DNA of 12,736 bases from Opitutaceae bacterium (GCA_031272375.1 JAISTY010000207.1:1-12736), one strand, 5' to 3'; counted from the first letter of the stretch, positions 6,318 to 12,690 are shown. Numbers and translations: made by a program. The notes: generated by a model from the letters alone, not told the origin.

Positions 6318-7577
6318 TCAGCGTCCGCCGCGCGCGAGCGCCGCCCGCAAGGTCGCCTCGACCGGGGCGCGCGGGCGTTCGGGGATTTTGCCAAGGACTT
6401 CCTCAAAAAAGCCTTCGACCAGCAGGGCGTTCGCGGTCTCGGGTGGAATGCCGCGCGCCGCCATGTAATAAGCCTGCTCGGGGTCAATGCCGCCGGTCGT
6501 CGCCCCGTGCGTGCAGCGGACATCGTTGGCCTGTATCTCCAACCCAGGCAAACTGTTGGCTTCCGCGTCGGGACTCAGAAGGAGGTTGCGGTTGCTTTGG
6601 TAGGCATCCGTGCGCTGGGCGTCGGGTTCGACATTGATGAGGCCGGAGAAAACGGTCTTTGAGGTGTCTCGCAACGCGTTTTTGTAGAGCAAATTGGAAT
6701 AGGTGTCGGGCGCGGAATGCGTTTGCAGGGTGCGCTGGTCAAGGCGACGGTTCGCGTCGGCGTGGGTGAGCGCAAGGATTTCGGCGCGGCCGCCGGGGGC
6801 GTCGAGGCGCGTGTGGGACTCGTGGCGGGCGTAGCGCGCGCCAAGATGGAGGTTAAGTGTTGTGACGTTCGCGTCTTGCGCAACGGAGGTCGCGTTGGAA
6901 TGGAAGGCGGTCGCCTGCCGTCCCCAGTTTTGGATGCCAATGTAAGTCAGCCGGGCGCCGGAGGCCGCGTGGAGATCGCTGACGCCGGAGGCCAGAAGAC
7001 GGTCACCGTATTCCGTGTCAAAGACTTCGACAAGCGTGGCGGAGGCGTTTTTGCCGAGAATGACAAGCGTGTGGGGGAAGGCGGCGATGTTGTGGCCGTT
7101 GAGGACGTGGCGGGCAAAAAGCGGAGTTGTTAGCTCAACGCCGTCAGGAACATATAAAAACGCGCCGCAGGCGGCAAAGGCGGCGTTCAGCTCGGCGAAT
7201 TTCTCGCCTCCGAGGGCGGCTGGGCGCGCGCGAAAATAGGCGCGGAAGAGGTCGGCGTGTTTCGCAATGGCTTCGTTGAGCGTGCAATAAACAACACCCG
7301 GCGGCGGCTTGACGGGCGCGGGGGCGCGGAGCTGTCCGGCGGGAAGCGCGCCAAGGAGGTCGGCGGTCGGGAATGGCTCAAATCCCGACAGACGAATGGC
7401 TTCGGTGTCTGTGAAGCGCCAGGTCTCGTCGGTCGGACCGGGGTGCGGCAGGCCAAGGTGGGCGTCCCAGGCGGCGCGTTGGGTGTCGAGCCACCATTCC
7501 GGCAGGCGCGCCCGCCCGACGGAGTCGAGGTGACGCTGAAAAAGGCGTTTGGAAATGTAAGTTTCGTTGGCGGACAT
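6318..7577 (-). CDS. sufD: Fe-S cluster assembly protein SufD
   Basis: SufD pairs with SufB and two SufC subunits to form the SufBC2D scaffold that builds Fe-S clusters in the cytoplasm. The 419-residue protein has a helical N-terminus (about 1-130), a right-handed beta-helix core (FLYVPDGVELTTPL onward), and the C-terminal SufB/SufD signature NDVRCTHGATTGGIDPEQAYYMAARGI. C355 and H357 there correspond to the conserved Cys/His pair of E. coli SufD (C358/H360). The remaining C-terminal helices follow (EEVLGKIPERP). ATG at 7577 gives a normal start but has no Shine-Dalgarno (CTTTTCATC precedes it). It is separated from sufB by a 297-nt repeat-containing gap, so it may have its own promoter or lower expression. 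It converges with the methyltransferase, 8 nt between stops. Confidence 0.95.
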   Translation of the reverse strand: MSANETYISKRLFQRHLDSVGRARLPEWWLDTQRAAWDAHLGLPHPGPTDETWRFTDTEAIRLSGFEPFPTADLLGALPAGQLRAPAPVKPPPGVVYCTLNEAIAKHADLFRAYFRARPAALGGEKFAELNAAFAACGAFLYVPDGVELTTPLFARHVLNGHNIAAFPHTLVILGKNASATLVEVFDTEYGDRLLASGVSDLHAASGARLTYIGIQNWGRQATAFHSNATSVAQDANVTTLNLHLGARYARHESHTRLDAPGGRAEILALTHADANRRLDQRTLQTHSAPDTYSNLLYKNALRDTSKTVFSGLINVEPDAQRTDAYQSNRNLLLSPDAEANSLPGLEIQANDVRCTHGATTGGIDPEQAYYMAARGIPPETANALLVEGFFEEVLGKIPERPRAPVEATLRAALARGGR

Positions 7578-7632
7578 GATGAAAAGGGAAAGAGGCGCGT
7601 TTTTTTATATTAAACAAAAATCACAGGGAGGG

Positions 7633-7665
7633 ATGGAAGGCAGCGTCGGATGAATATTACACAGA
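7633..7665 (+). repeat. Left arm of inverted repeat: inverted copy of the sufB 3' end
   Basis: These 33 nt match the reverse complement of 7863-7895 at 31 of 33 positions. Read on the plus strand the first 21 nt spell M-E-G-S-V-G-stop, the exact C-terminus of SufB, and 12 nt of the sufB 3' flank follow. The arm is not part of any gene. The two differences are one A/G (third position of the Glu codon) and one T/C in the flank. Confidence 0.93.
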
Positions 7666-7700
7666 GAGCGCGGAGAGGCACACAGAGAGCACGGAGATTT
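7659..7700 (+). repeat. 21-nt tandem direct repeat (2 units)
   Basis: Units start at 7659 and 7680. Both begin ACACAGAGAGC and continue with CGGAGA; the first 18 positions match at 17. This is the best-preserved part of the CACAGAG repeat element between sufB and sufD. Confidence 0.85.
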
Positions 7701-7862
7701 ATTGTTTATCCCGCAGAAGATAAGAAGAGACAAACCGAAAAAAACACCGAGGCACCTTGCCATGAACACACGACGAACAAAAAAACTCCGTGTTCTCCGT
7801 CCTTCTTCGCGTCCTCTGTATAATATAAAAACTCTCCGTGCCCTCCGTCCCTCTCTGTGATT

Positions 7863-7895
7863 TCTGTGTGATATTCATCCGACGCTGCCCTCCAT
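7863..7895 (-). repeat. Right arm of inverted repeat: last codons and 3' flank of sufB
   Basis: Partner of 7633-7665, with 197 nt between the arms. It covers the final six sense codons of sufB, the TGA (7875-7877) and 12 nt downstream. A transcript through sufB-sufD could fold the two arms into a long stem just past the sufB stop. Confidence 0.93.
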
Positions 7896-9305
7896 TTCGA
7901 GATCTATCAGCCGCTTCAATTCGACACTGTATTCCATCGGGAAACGGTTGACGAGGTCGTTGACGAAACCGTTGACGGACAAACTCATGGCCTGCGCCTC
8001 CGTCAAACCGCGCTGTTGCATATAAAAAATCTGCTCCGCGCTGACCTTGGAGACGCTGGCCTCGTGCTGCGTGCGGTTGGCGTCGCCTCGGACGGTGATG
8101 GCCGGATAGGTGTCGGTGCGGCTGTTTGTATTGATTAAAAGCGCGTCGCATTCGGTGTTGTTTTTGCAATTTTTAAGTCCCTTCGCGACGTGCACGTGGC
8201 CGCGGTAGCTCGCGCGCCCGGCGCCGATGGAGATGGATTTTGAAACGATGGTCGAGGTGGTGTCGTCGGCGAGATGGATCATTTTCGCGCCGGTGTCCTG
8301 GTGCTGCCCGTCGTTGGCGAGCGCAATGGAGACGACCTCGCCACGCGCGCGCCGGCCTTTCAGCACGACACCCGGATATTTCATCGTGAGGCGGCTGCCG
8401 ATGTTGCAATCAATCCATTTTATCTCGGCGTTCCCGTGCGCGACACCGCGTTTTGTCACGAGATTGAACACGTTCGGCGCCCAGTTTTGGACGGTTATAT
8501 ATTGTATTTTGGCGTCCTTCAGCGCGACGAGTTCCACGACGGCGGAATGGAGCGTCGAGGTGCTGAATTTCGGCGCGGTGCAGCCTTCCATATAGGTCAG
8601 TTCCGCGCCCTCGTCGGCGATGATCAGGGTGCGCTCGAACTGCCCGAAATTCTCGGCGTTGATGCGGAAATACGCCTGCAAGGGTTGCGCCACTTTCACG
8701 CCGGGCGGGACATATATAAAACTGCCGCCGCTGAAAACGGCGCTGTTGAGCGCGGCGAATTTGTTGTCGGCGGACGGGATGACCTTCCCGAAGAATTTGC
8801 GGAAAATATCGGGGTGTTTCGCAAGCGCCTCGGTGGAATTCATGAATATCACACCTTGCTTTGCAACGAGTTCCTTGACGTTTGAATAGGCGGCCTCGGA
8901 GTCGAACTGCGCCTCGACCCCGGCGAGAAATTTGCGCTCCTGCTCCGGGACGCCGAGGCGTTCGAATGTCTTTTTGATGTCGTCGGGAACCTCGTCCCAG
9001 GTGCGTTTGGGTTTCTGTCCTTGCGCGAGATAATAGCGGATTTTGGAAAAATCGAGGGTGTCGAGGTCGCGCGTGGCCCAGTGCGTCGGCATGGGTTTTG
9101 ACAAAAAGATCTTGAGGGCGGCGAGGCGGAAATCGAGGAGCCAGGGCGCCTCCTTTTTGACGGCGCTGATATAGCGGATGGTGTTTTCGGACAGGCCTTT
9201 GCCGGCGTCGTAATCATATTTGACGTCGTAGGTGAAGTCGCCGGCGGACTGGTCGAGTCCGATGACGGCGGCTTGTCCGTGCGTGCTGGCGTTGGTGTCG
9301 GGCAT
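7875..9305 (-). CDS. sufB: Fe-S cluster assembly scaffold SufB
   Basis: Core scaffold subunit of the SufBC2D complex. The 476-residue length and sequence are typical: an N-terminal [22 protein letters not shown] region, [17 protein letters not shown], then the beta-helix core ([68 protein letters not shown]). C386 in [10 protein letters not shown] matches the conserved cluster-assembly cysteine (C405 in E. coli by motif). The end is [32 protein letters not shown], a standard SufB C-terminus. ATG at 9305 has no Shine-Dalgarno and lies 18 nt after the upstream winged-helix/nuclease-like gene. The last codons form one arm of an inverted repeat with 7633-7665. A motif copy is at 9266-9277, encoding GQAAV near the N-terminus. 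SufS and SufE/SufU are not in the window. Confidence 0.97.
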   Translation of the reverse strand: MPDTNASTHGQAAVIGLDQSAGDFTYDVKYDYDAGKGLSENTIRYISAVKKEAPWLLDFRLAALKIFLSKPMPTHWATRDLDTLDFSKIRYYLAQGQKPKRTWDEVPDDIKKTFERLGVPEQERKFLAGVEAQFDSEAAYSNVKELVAKQGVIFMNSTEALAKHPDIFRKFFGKVIPSADNKFAALNSAVFSGGSFIYVPPGVKVAQPLQAYFRINAENFGQFERTLIIADEGAELTYMEGCTAPKFSTSTLHSAVVELVALKDAKIQYITVQNWAPNVFNLVTKRGVAHGNAEIKWIDCNIGSRLTMKYPGVVLKGRRARGEVVSIALANDGQHQDTGAKMIHLADDTTSTIVSKSISIGAGRASYRGHVHVAKGLKNCKNNTECDALLINTNSRTDTYPAITVRGDANRTQHEASVSKVSAEQIFYMQQRGLTEAQAMSLSVNGFVNDLVNRFPMEYSVELKRLIDLEMEGSVG

Positions 9306-9323
9306 GATGAGTGTTTGTGAAAA

Positions 9324-10049
9324 TTATATTTTATTGGGTATCCCCCGCAGTTTGAACAAAGCCGCATATTGGTCTGATATTGTGTCGTAATCGGTGAACG
9401 TCACACGGTTCCTTATTGGGGCGAAAAGAGGGTCGGCGCTGACTTCCGCGAATTGGTTGCGTTTGAATTTCGGGGCGACGATCACGAAGCGCGCGAAGTA
9501 ATCGCGAACCATGCAGAATTTTGAAAGGGAATTACGCATGGTTGTCGAATGCTCTATCTCAAAAAAGGAATCCGGAAGATTTCGCTCGTTGAACCAAATA
9601 ACGTCAACCGACGCCACGCGGCGCAGGATTTCGGGATAGGTGAAATTATATATACGGGATAATCCGGCGATGTTCTTCAGGGGCGTCTCGAGGAAAAGTT
9701 TGTTCTTATCCTGTGCCGGAACATATGTTTGCATGTTTTTCATGTTCCCGATTTCCGTGACAAGGCCTTGGTAATAGGAATGGGTGAAAATCCCCGTTCC
9801 CTTTTTGTCGCGCGCTTTGAGCCGGAGTCGTTCCTCCACCTCCCTCCTGCGTTCCTTCAATGCCCAGAGGCCCGGTTGTATTCTATAAAACGCTTTGTTG
9901 AGCTGGACAATCCTGCGGACGCTTGCCGCTGGAGATTTTGTTTTCCACGAGGAAAAATCAATGAGCCGGTTTAATCTTCCGAATTCGGCGTAGCCGCCGT
10001 TTTGTCGCATGGCTTCGATCACTTGCTCGGCTTGGGTTTGTGTTCTCAT
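9324..10049 (-). CDS. Predicted winged-helix plus PD-(D/E)XK-like protein inserted in the suf cluster
   Basis: The product has 241 residues and I cannot assign a named family. Residues about 1-66 look like a winged helix (AEQVIEAMRQNGGYAEFGRLN, SVRRIVQLNKAFYRIQPGLWALKE). A charged linker (67-83) follows. The C-terminal part suggests a restriction-nuclease fold: TEIGN around E99, VDVIWF with D149, then FFEIEHST with E164 and E166, 15 residues after D149, and a hydrophobic strand ARFVIVAP. D...ExE in place of D...ExK is known from BamHI-like enzymes. Base composition is clearly lower in GC than the neighbours (9541-9600 is 24/60 G+C by hand count). It interrupts the common sufC-sufB adjacency, with 47 nt to sufC and 18 nt to sufB. 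No Shine-Dalgarno. Horizontal acquisition is inferred. It could be DNA-binding and non-catalytic; nuclease activity is unproven. Confidence 0.75.
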   Translation of the reverse strand: MRTQTQAEQVIEAMRQNGGYAEFGRLNRLIDFSSWKTKSPAASVRRIVQLNKAFYRIQPGLWALKERRREVEERLRLKARDKKGTGIFTHSYYQGLVTEIGNMKNMQTYVPAQDKNKLFLETPLKNIAGLSRIYNFTYPEILRRVASVDVIWFNERNLPDSFFEIEHSTTMRNSLSKFCMVRDYFARFVIVAPKFKRNQFAEVSADPLFAPIRNRVTFTDYDTISDQYAALFKLRGIPNKI

Positions 10050-10068
10050 TTTGCGATGTGGTTTCGGA

Positions 10069-10088
10069 GATTGGATTTGATTGGATAC
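10069..10088 (+). repeat. Short tandem GATTGGAT repeat before the inserted gene
   Basis: GATTGGATTT (10069-10078) is followed directly by GATTGGATAC (10079-10088) in the 47-nt gap between sufC and the winged-helix/nuclease-like gene. Too short to call a target-site duplication. Confidence 0.5.
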
Positions 10089-10096
10089 GCCTTGTT

Positions 10097-10870
10097 TTAT
10101 GAGGCGGCGGGGGGTTGCGGGGCGGGTTTCAGCCAGTCGTAGCCGCGGGTTTCGAGTTCGAGGGCAAGGGTTTTGTCGCCGCTTTTCACAATGCGCCCGT
10201 CAAACATCACGTGAACATAATCGGGGACGATGTAGTTCAGAAGTCGTTGATAGTGCGTTATCAGGACAATCCCAAGTTCCGGCCCGCGGAGGGTGTTGAC
10301 GCCGTGGGCGACGATTTTGAGGGCGTCTATGTCAAGGCCGGAGTCGGTTTCATCCATGAACGCGAAGGCGGGTTTGAGCATGGACATCTGGAGGATTTCG
10401 CAGCGTTTTTTCTCGCCGCCGGAAAAGCCCTCGTTGACGGAGCGGGAGGTGAAGGAGCGCGCGATTTGAAGCAGATCCATCTTTTCATATAGCGTTTTGT
10501 AATAGTTTGCGGCGTTGATGTTTTCGTTTTCGCCGAGACGCGACTGAAGGGCGGCGCGGAGGAAGTTGGCGATGGAGACGCCGGGGATTTCGCTGGGATA
10601 TTGGAAGGCAAGAAAAAGCCCGGCGCGGGCGCGTTCGTCGGGTTCCATTTTGAGGATGCTTTTGCCGTCGAGGAGGATGTCGCCATTGGTGACAGTGTAA
10701 TCGGGGTGTCCGGCGACGGCTTTGGAGAGGGTGGATTTGCCGGTGCCGTTGGGTCCCATGATGGCGTGGACTTCTCCGGAGCGGACGGTCAGGTTAAGGC
10801 CTTTGACGATTGGAGTTTCCGGCGTTGCGGCAAGGGCGACGGCGAGGTCGCGTATTTCGAGTGTTTGCAT
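10097..10870 (-). CDS. sufC: Fe-S cluster assembly ATPase SufC
   Basis: ABC-type ATPase of the SufBC2D complex; cytoplasmic, not a transporter. The 257-residue protein has Walker [10 protein letters not shown] (39-47), the Q-loop [10 protein letters not shown] with Q90, the SufC-type signature [14 protein letters not shown] starting at F149, Walker B ending in D173-E174, and the SufC-specific [17 protein letters not shown]. The H-loop is in [11 protein letters not shown] at 10870 gives the normal MQTLEIRDL start. An in-frame GTG at 10903 would add 11 residues translated from repeat sequence and is less likely. No Shine-Dalgarno. It is the first suf gene after the Fur-family gene (96-nt gap), and is separated from sufB by the inserted 241-residue gene. 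Confidence 0.96.
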   Translation of the reverse strand: MQTLEIRDLAVALAATPETPIVKGLNLTVRSGEVHAIMGPNGTGKSTLSKAVAGHPDYTVTNGDILLDGKSILKMEPDERARAGLFLAFQYPSEIPGVSIANFLRAALQSRLGENENINAANYYKTLYEKMDLLQIARSFTSRSVNEGFSGGEKKRCEILQMSMLKPAFAFMDETDSGLDIDALKIVAHGVNTLRGPELGIVLITHYQRLLNYIVPDYVHVMFDGRIVKSGDKTLALELETRGYDWLKPAPQPPAAS

Positions 10871-10886
10871 GTTGAAGGGAGAGGTT

Positions 10887-10921
10887 TTATCCACGGATTT
10901 CACTGGGTTTCACTGATTGTT
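10887..10921. repeat. CACTGRTTT-type tandem repeat in the fur-sufC gap
   Basis: Starting TTATC, three approximately 10-nt units run in tandem: CACGGATTT (10892-10900), CACTGGGTTT (10901-10910) and CACTGATTGT (10911-10920). They lie in the leader region just upstream of sufC. The style recalls dispersed intergenic repeats seen in many GC-rich bacterial genomes and is distinct from the CACAGAG element between sufB and sufD. Confidence 0.6.
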
Positions 10922-10966
10922 TTTCGAACAGAAGAGGGATGAGGATGGATTTGTTTTTACCGCGGA

Positions 10967-11449
10967 TTATTCGTGGGAGGAGGCGAGGCGTCCGTGGAAG
11001 GTGATCTCGATGTCGTCAACGGCGCAGTTGGCGGGGAGGAGTTTTTTGAGGGCGTCGAGGGTTTCGGGCGGAAGGGTGATGTCGTGGGTGAGGCCGGTGG
11101 CCTTGTCGCGGAAATGCGCGTGGGGTTCGAGGTTGGAGCAGTAGCGGGTGGAACGTCCCTCGAAACGGAAGGCGCGGATGAGGTTGTGGGCTTCAAGGGC
11201 GTCGAGGCAGTTGTAAATGGTCGCCAGGGAAATGGTCGGGCGCTTGGCGCGGACGCGGGCAAAGACCTCGTCGGCGGTGGGGTGGTCGCGGGTCTGGAGG
11301 AGGACGCGATAGACGAGTTCGCGTTGGGGCGTGCCACGCAAGCCGCTGTTGAGGAGCGTTTTGGAGAGATGCGCGGTTGGGTTTGCGGCGGCGGCTGTCA
11401 TGGCGGCGACTTGTTGTTTTGCGGCGAGGGAAAGCGCGCGGGCACGCAT
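10967..11449 (-). CDS. Fur-family transcriptional regulator lacking structural-zinc cysteines
   Basis: DNA-binding metal- or redox-responsive repressor, the probable regulator of the suf cluster downstream. The 160-residue protein has an N-terminal extension (1-30) and the Fur winged helix (GTPQRELVYRVL, HPTADEVFARVRAKRP, then the recognition helix ISLATIYNCLDAL). Dimerisation elements include RYCSNLEPHAHF. Residues fitting the regulatory metal site are H56, H110, H112 and D123. The usual CxxC after HxHF, which holds structural zinc in Fur, PerR and Zur, is replaced by RDKATG. Remaining cysteines are C81, C104 and one near the C-terminus. ATG at 11449 is taken as start; ATG at 11401 (144 residues, closer to usual Fur length) is a real alternative, as neither has a Shine-Dalgarno. 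The promoter carries a palindrome fitting autoregulation. Whether it senses iron, peroxide or Fe-S status cannot be told. Confidence 0.9.
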   Translation of the reverse strand: MRARALSLAAKQQVAAMTAAAANPTAHLSKTLLNSGLRGTPQRELVYRVLLQTRDHPTADEVFARVRAKRPTISLATIYNCLDALEAHNLIRAFRFEGRSTRYCSNLEPHAHFRDKATGLTHDITLPPETLDALKKLLPANCAVDDIEITFHGRLASSHE

Positions 11450-11456
11450 TGCAAGC

Positions 11457-11481
11457 GAGAATTGGAATTATACCAATTTTC
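11457..11481. promoter_or_regulatory. Fur-type palindrome over the regulator's own -10 box
   Basis: A 12-1-12 inverted repeat centred at 11469, matching at 10 of 12 pairs. Its core TTGGAAT-T-ATACCAA (11462-11476) has the 7-1-7 layout of Fur/PerR boxes, with 6 of 7 pairs matched. It fully covers the -10 element, so a bound regulator would block RNA polymerase. Autoregulation, and possibly control of the divergent pgsA, is inferred. Confidence 0.6.
11467..11472 (-). promoter_or_regulatory. Extended -10 promoter of the Fur-family gene
   Basis: The minus strand reads TGGTATAAT: a perfect TATAAT with the TGn extension. Transcription would start near 11460, about 11 nt before ATG 11449 or about 59 nt before ATG 11401. 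No good -35 is seen at 17 bp spacing, as is usual for extended -10 promoters. Confidence 0.7.
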
Positions 11482-11545
11482 AATAAGCGGGGCGTGTTTT
11501 TACGGGTTGCGTTTGGCTTGGGGGCGGTTGTTTTGCGCGGACTTT

Positions 11546-12148
11546 ATGAACCTGCCCAATTGCATCACGCTCTCGCGGATTCCGCTGATGATCCTCGTGG
11601 TCTGGCTGATGGAACAGCGTTGGACGGGCGCGGCGCTGACGGCCCTCCTCGTGTATGTCGTCGCCGCGCTGGGCGACTGGCTCGACGGCTACCTTGCCCG
11701 CAAAAACCGCAACGTCTCCGTGTTCGGAAAATTCATGGACGCGCTGACGGACAAGATTTTCGTGCTGGGCATCCTGATCGCGTTCGTCGAGGGGCAGGTT
11801 GTCTCGATTTACTGGGTGCTGCCGGTGTTGTGCCGCGAGTTTTTAGTGTCGGGGATGCGGATGATGGCGGCGGCGAAGGGCGTGGTCATCGCGGCGGAGC
11901 GCGGCGGCAAAACCAAGACGCTCGTGCAGATGATCTCAATCGGGATGCTGCTCGGCGCGCCGGTGTTGTCGCGGGACTTCCCGGCGTGGCTCGACGACAG
12001 CTTCCTTGGGCGCGGCTGGGACGTCTGGGCGGGCTGGCTGCATTGGGCGGGCTGGCTGCTGTTCGTCTTCAGCGTCTGGCTGACGGTGCGTTCGGGCCTG
12101 GAATACATCACCAAATACCGGCGGATGATCTTCGAGGACGGCGTGTGA
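11546..12148 (+). CDS. pgsA: CDP-diacylglycerol--glycerol-3-phosphate 3-phosphatidyltransferase PgsA
   Basis: Inner-membrane enzyme making phosphatidylglycerol phosphate from CDP-diacylglycerol and glycerol-3-phosphate. The 200-residue protein starts MNLPNCITLSRI, typical of PgsA. It carries the full CDP-alcohol phosphotransferase motif D44-x2-D47-G-x2-A-R-x8-G61-x3-D65-x3-D69, all acidic residues present. Several hydrophobic helices follow, then a final amphipathic RSGLEYITKYRRMIFE tail. ATG at 11546 is preceded by GCGCGGAC, a weak site at best. It is divergent from the Fur-family gene and overlaps pgpA by 4 nt, so the two consecutive pathway enzymes are made together. Confidence 0.94.
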   Translation: MNLPNCITLSRIPLMILVVWLMEQRWTGAALTALLVYVVAALGDWLDGYLARKNRNVSVFGKFMDALTDKIFVLGILIAFVEGQVVSIYWVLPVLCREFLVSGMRMMAAAKGVVIAAERGGKTKTLVQMISIGMLLGAPVLSRDFPAWLDDSFLGRGWDVWAGWLHWAGWLLFVFSVWLTVRSGLEYITKYRRMIFEDGV

Positions 12149-12690
12149 AACCCGGCAACGGACAACAAACGGGCGGCGCGCGGCGGACGGGAGCCGGCTG
12201 GGTCGTGTCGCTGGCGACGCTGGGGCCGCTGGGCCGGAAACTGCCCGCGCCGGGAACATGGGGGGCGCTCGCGGGGACGGCGTGGTTCGCGCTGTTTTTC
12301 CGGGAAACAGGGACGGCGGCGCTCGCGGTCTGGAGCCTCGCGACGGCGCTCGCTGCGGTGGCGGTCTGCGGCGGCGCGGAACGGCGCCTCGCACGCCGCG
12401 ACCCCGGCTGCGTGGTGCTCGACGAATTTGTCGCCATGCCCCTCTGTTTCCTCAACTGGCGCGCCGTCACCGTCGCGGACATCGGCGGGTGGACGCCGCC
12501 GTTCTGGGCGGTGCTGGCGGCGGGGTTCCTGCTGTTCCGGTTTTTCGACATCCTGAAACCGCTCGGCATCTCGCGCCTGCAGGACCTGCCGGGCGGCTGG
12601 GGCGTCGTGGCCGACGACATCGCCGCCGCGCTCGCGGCCTGCGCCTCCCTGCACGTCCTGACAGCGGTCGCGGTGGCGCTCGCGCGGTGA
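12145..12690 (+). CDS. pgpA: Phosphatidylglycerophosphatase A (PgpA)
   Basis: Dephosphorylates phosphatidylglycerol phosphate to phosphatidylglycerol in the membrane, directly after the PgsA step. The 181-residue product has the PgpA motifs: LGPLGRKLPAPGTWGAL (26-42), DPGCVVLDEF (86-95) with the catalytic acidic residues, and FRFFDILKP (131-139) with D135. A GGWGVVADDIAAA segment and a final hydrophobic helix follow. The start is GTG at 12145, in the overlap GTGA with the pgsA stop. It is supported by a GAGGA Shine-Dalgarno at 12134-12138, six bases upstream and inside pgsA, which implies translational coupling. The next in-frame ATG (M98) lies past the conserved motifs and would not give a functional protein. 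Confidence 0.93.
   Translation: MKPGNGQQTGGARRTGAGWVVSLATLGPLGRKLPAPGTWGALAGTAWFALFFRETGTAALAVWSLATALAAVAVCGGAERRLARRDPGCVVLDEFVAMPLCFLNWRAVTVADIGGWTPPFWAVLAAGFLLFRFFDILKPLGISRLQDLPGGWGVVADDIAAALAACASLHVLTAVAVALAR

Larger units (their letters stand above)
7578..7874. repeat. Non-coding sufB-sufD gap: inverted-repeat element with CACAGAG/CACGGAG repeats
   Basis: The only sizeable non-coding stretch in the window (297 nt). From the sufD side it has an AT-rich block (7600-7620), the left arm of a long inverted repeat (7633-7665), two tandem 21-nt units of CACAGAGAGC...CGGAGA type (7659-7700), an A-rich centre, and CT-rich sequence (7780-7860) that on the minus strand reads as more CACAGAG/GACGGAG/CACGGAG units. 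It leads into the right arm, which overlaps the sufB stop. Purine-rich CACAGAG-type repeats of this kind are widespread as dispersed intergenic repeats in several bacterial phyla. Open frames across it are low-complexity (RGTEGTE, RTRRRTENTE) and are not genes. No transposase. Confidence 0.85.

Noticed and set aside
7600..7620. AT-rich block before sufD as a sigma-70 promoter (TAATAT)
   Set aside because: A -10-like word is present on the minus strand but no reasonable -35 at 16-18 bp; not strong enough to annotate.
7699..8169. Minus-strand open frame across the sufB-sufD gap and the sufB 3' end
   Set aside because: Its C-terminal half is translated CACAGAG/ACGGAG repeat (RGTEGTE, RTRRRTENTE) and the rest is an off-frame reading of sufB.
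9324..10049. Assignment as an AbiEi-type antitoxin because of the N-terminal winged helix
   Set aside because: No AbiEii nucleotidyltransferase toxin is adjacent (sufB follows directly), and the C-terminal part has a D...ExE nuclease-like pattern instead.
10887..10895. TTATCCACG, one base from a DnaA box, as evidence of oriC
   Set aside because: A single near-match that is part of a tandem repeat, 4.5 kb from the skew switch, with no cluster of further boxes.
10871..10903. GTG at 10903 as the sufC start
   Set aside because: It would add 11 residues encoded by repeat sequence; ATG at 10870 gives the conserved SufC N-terminus.
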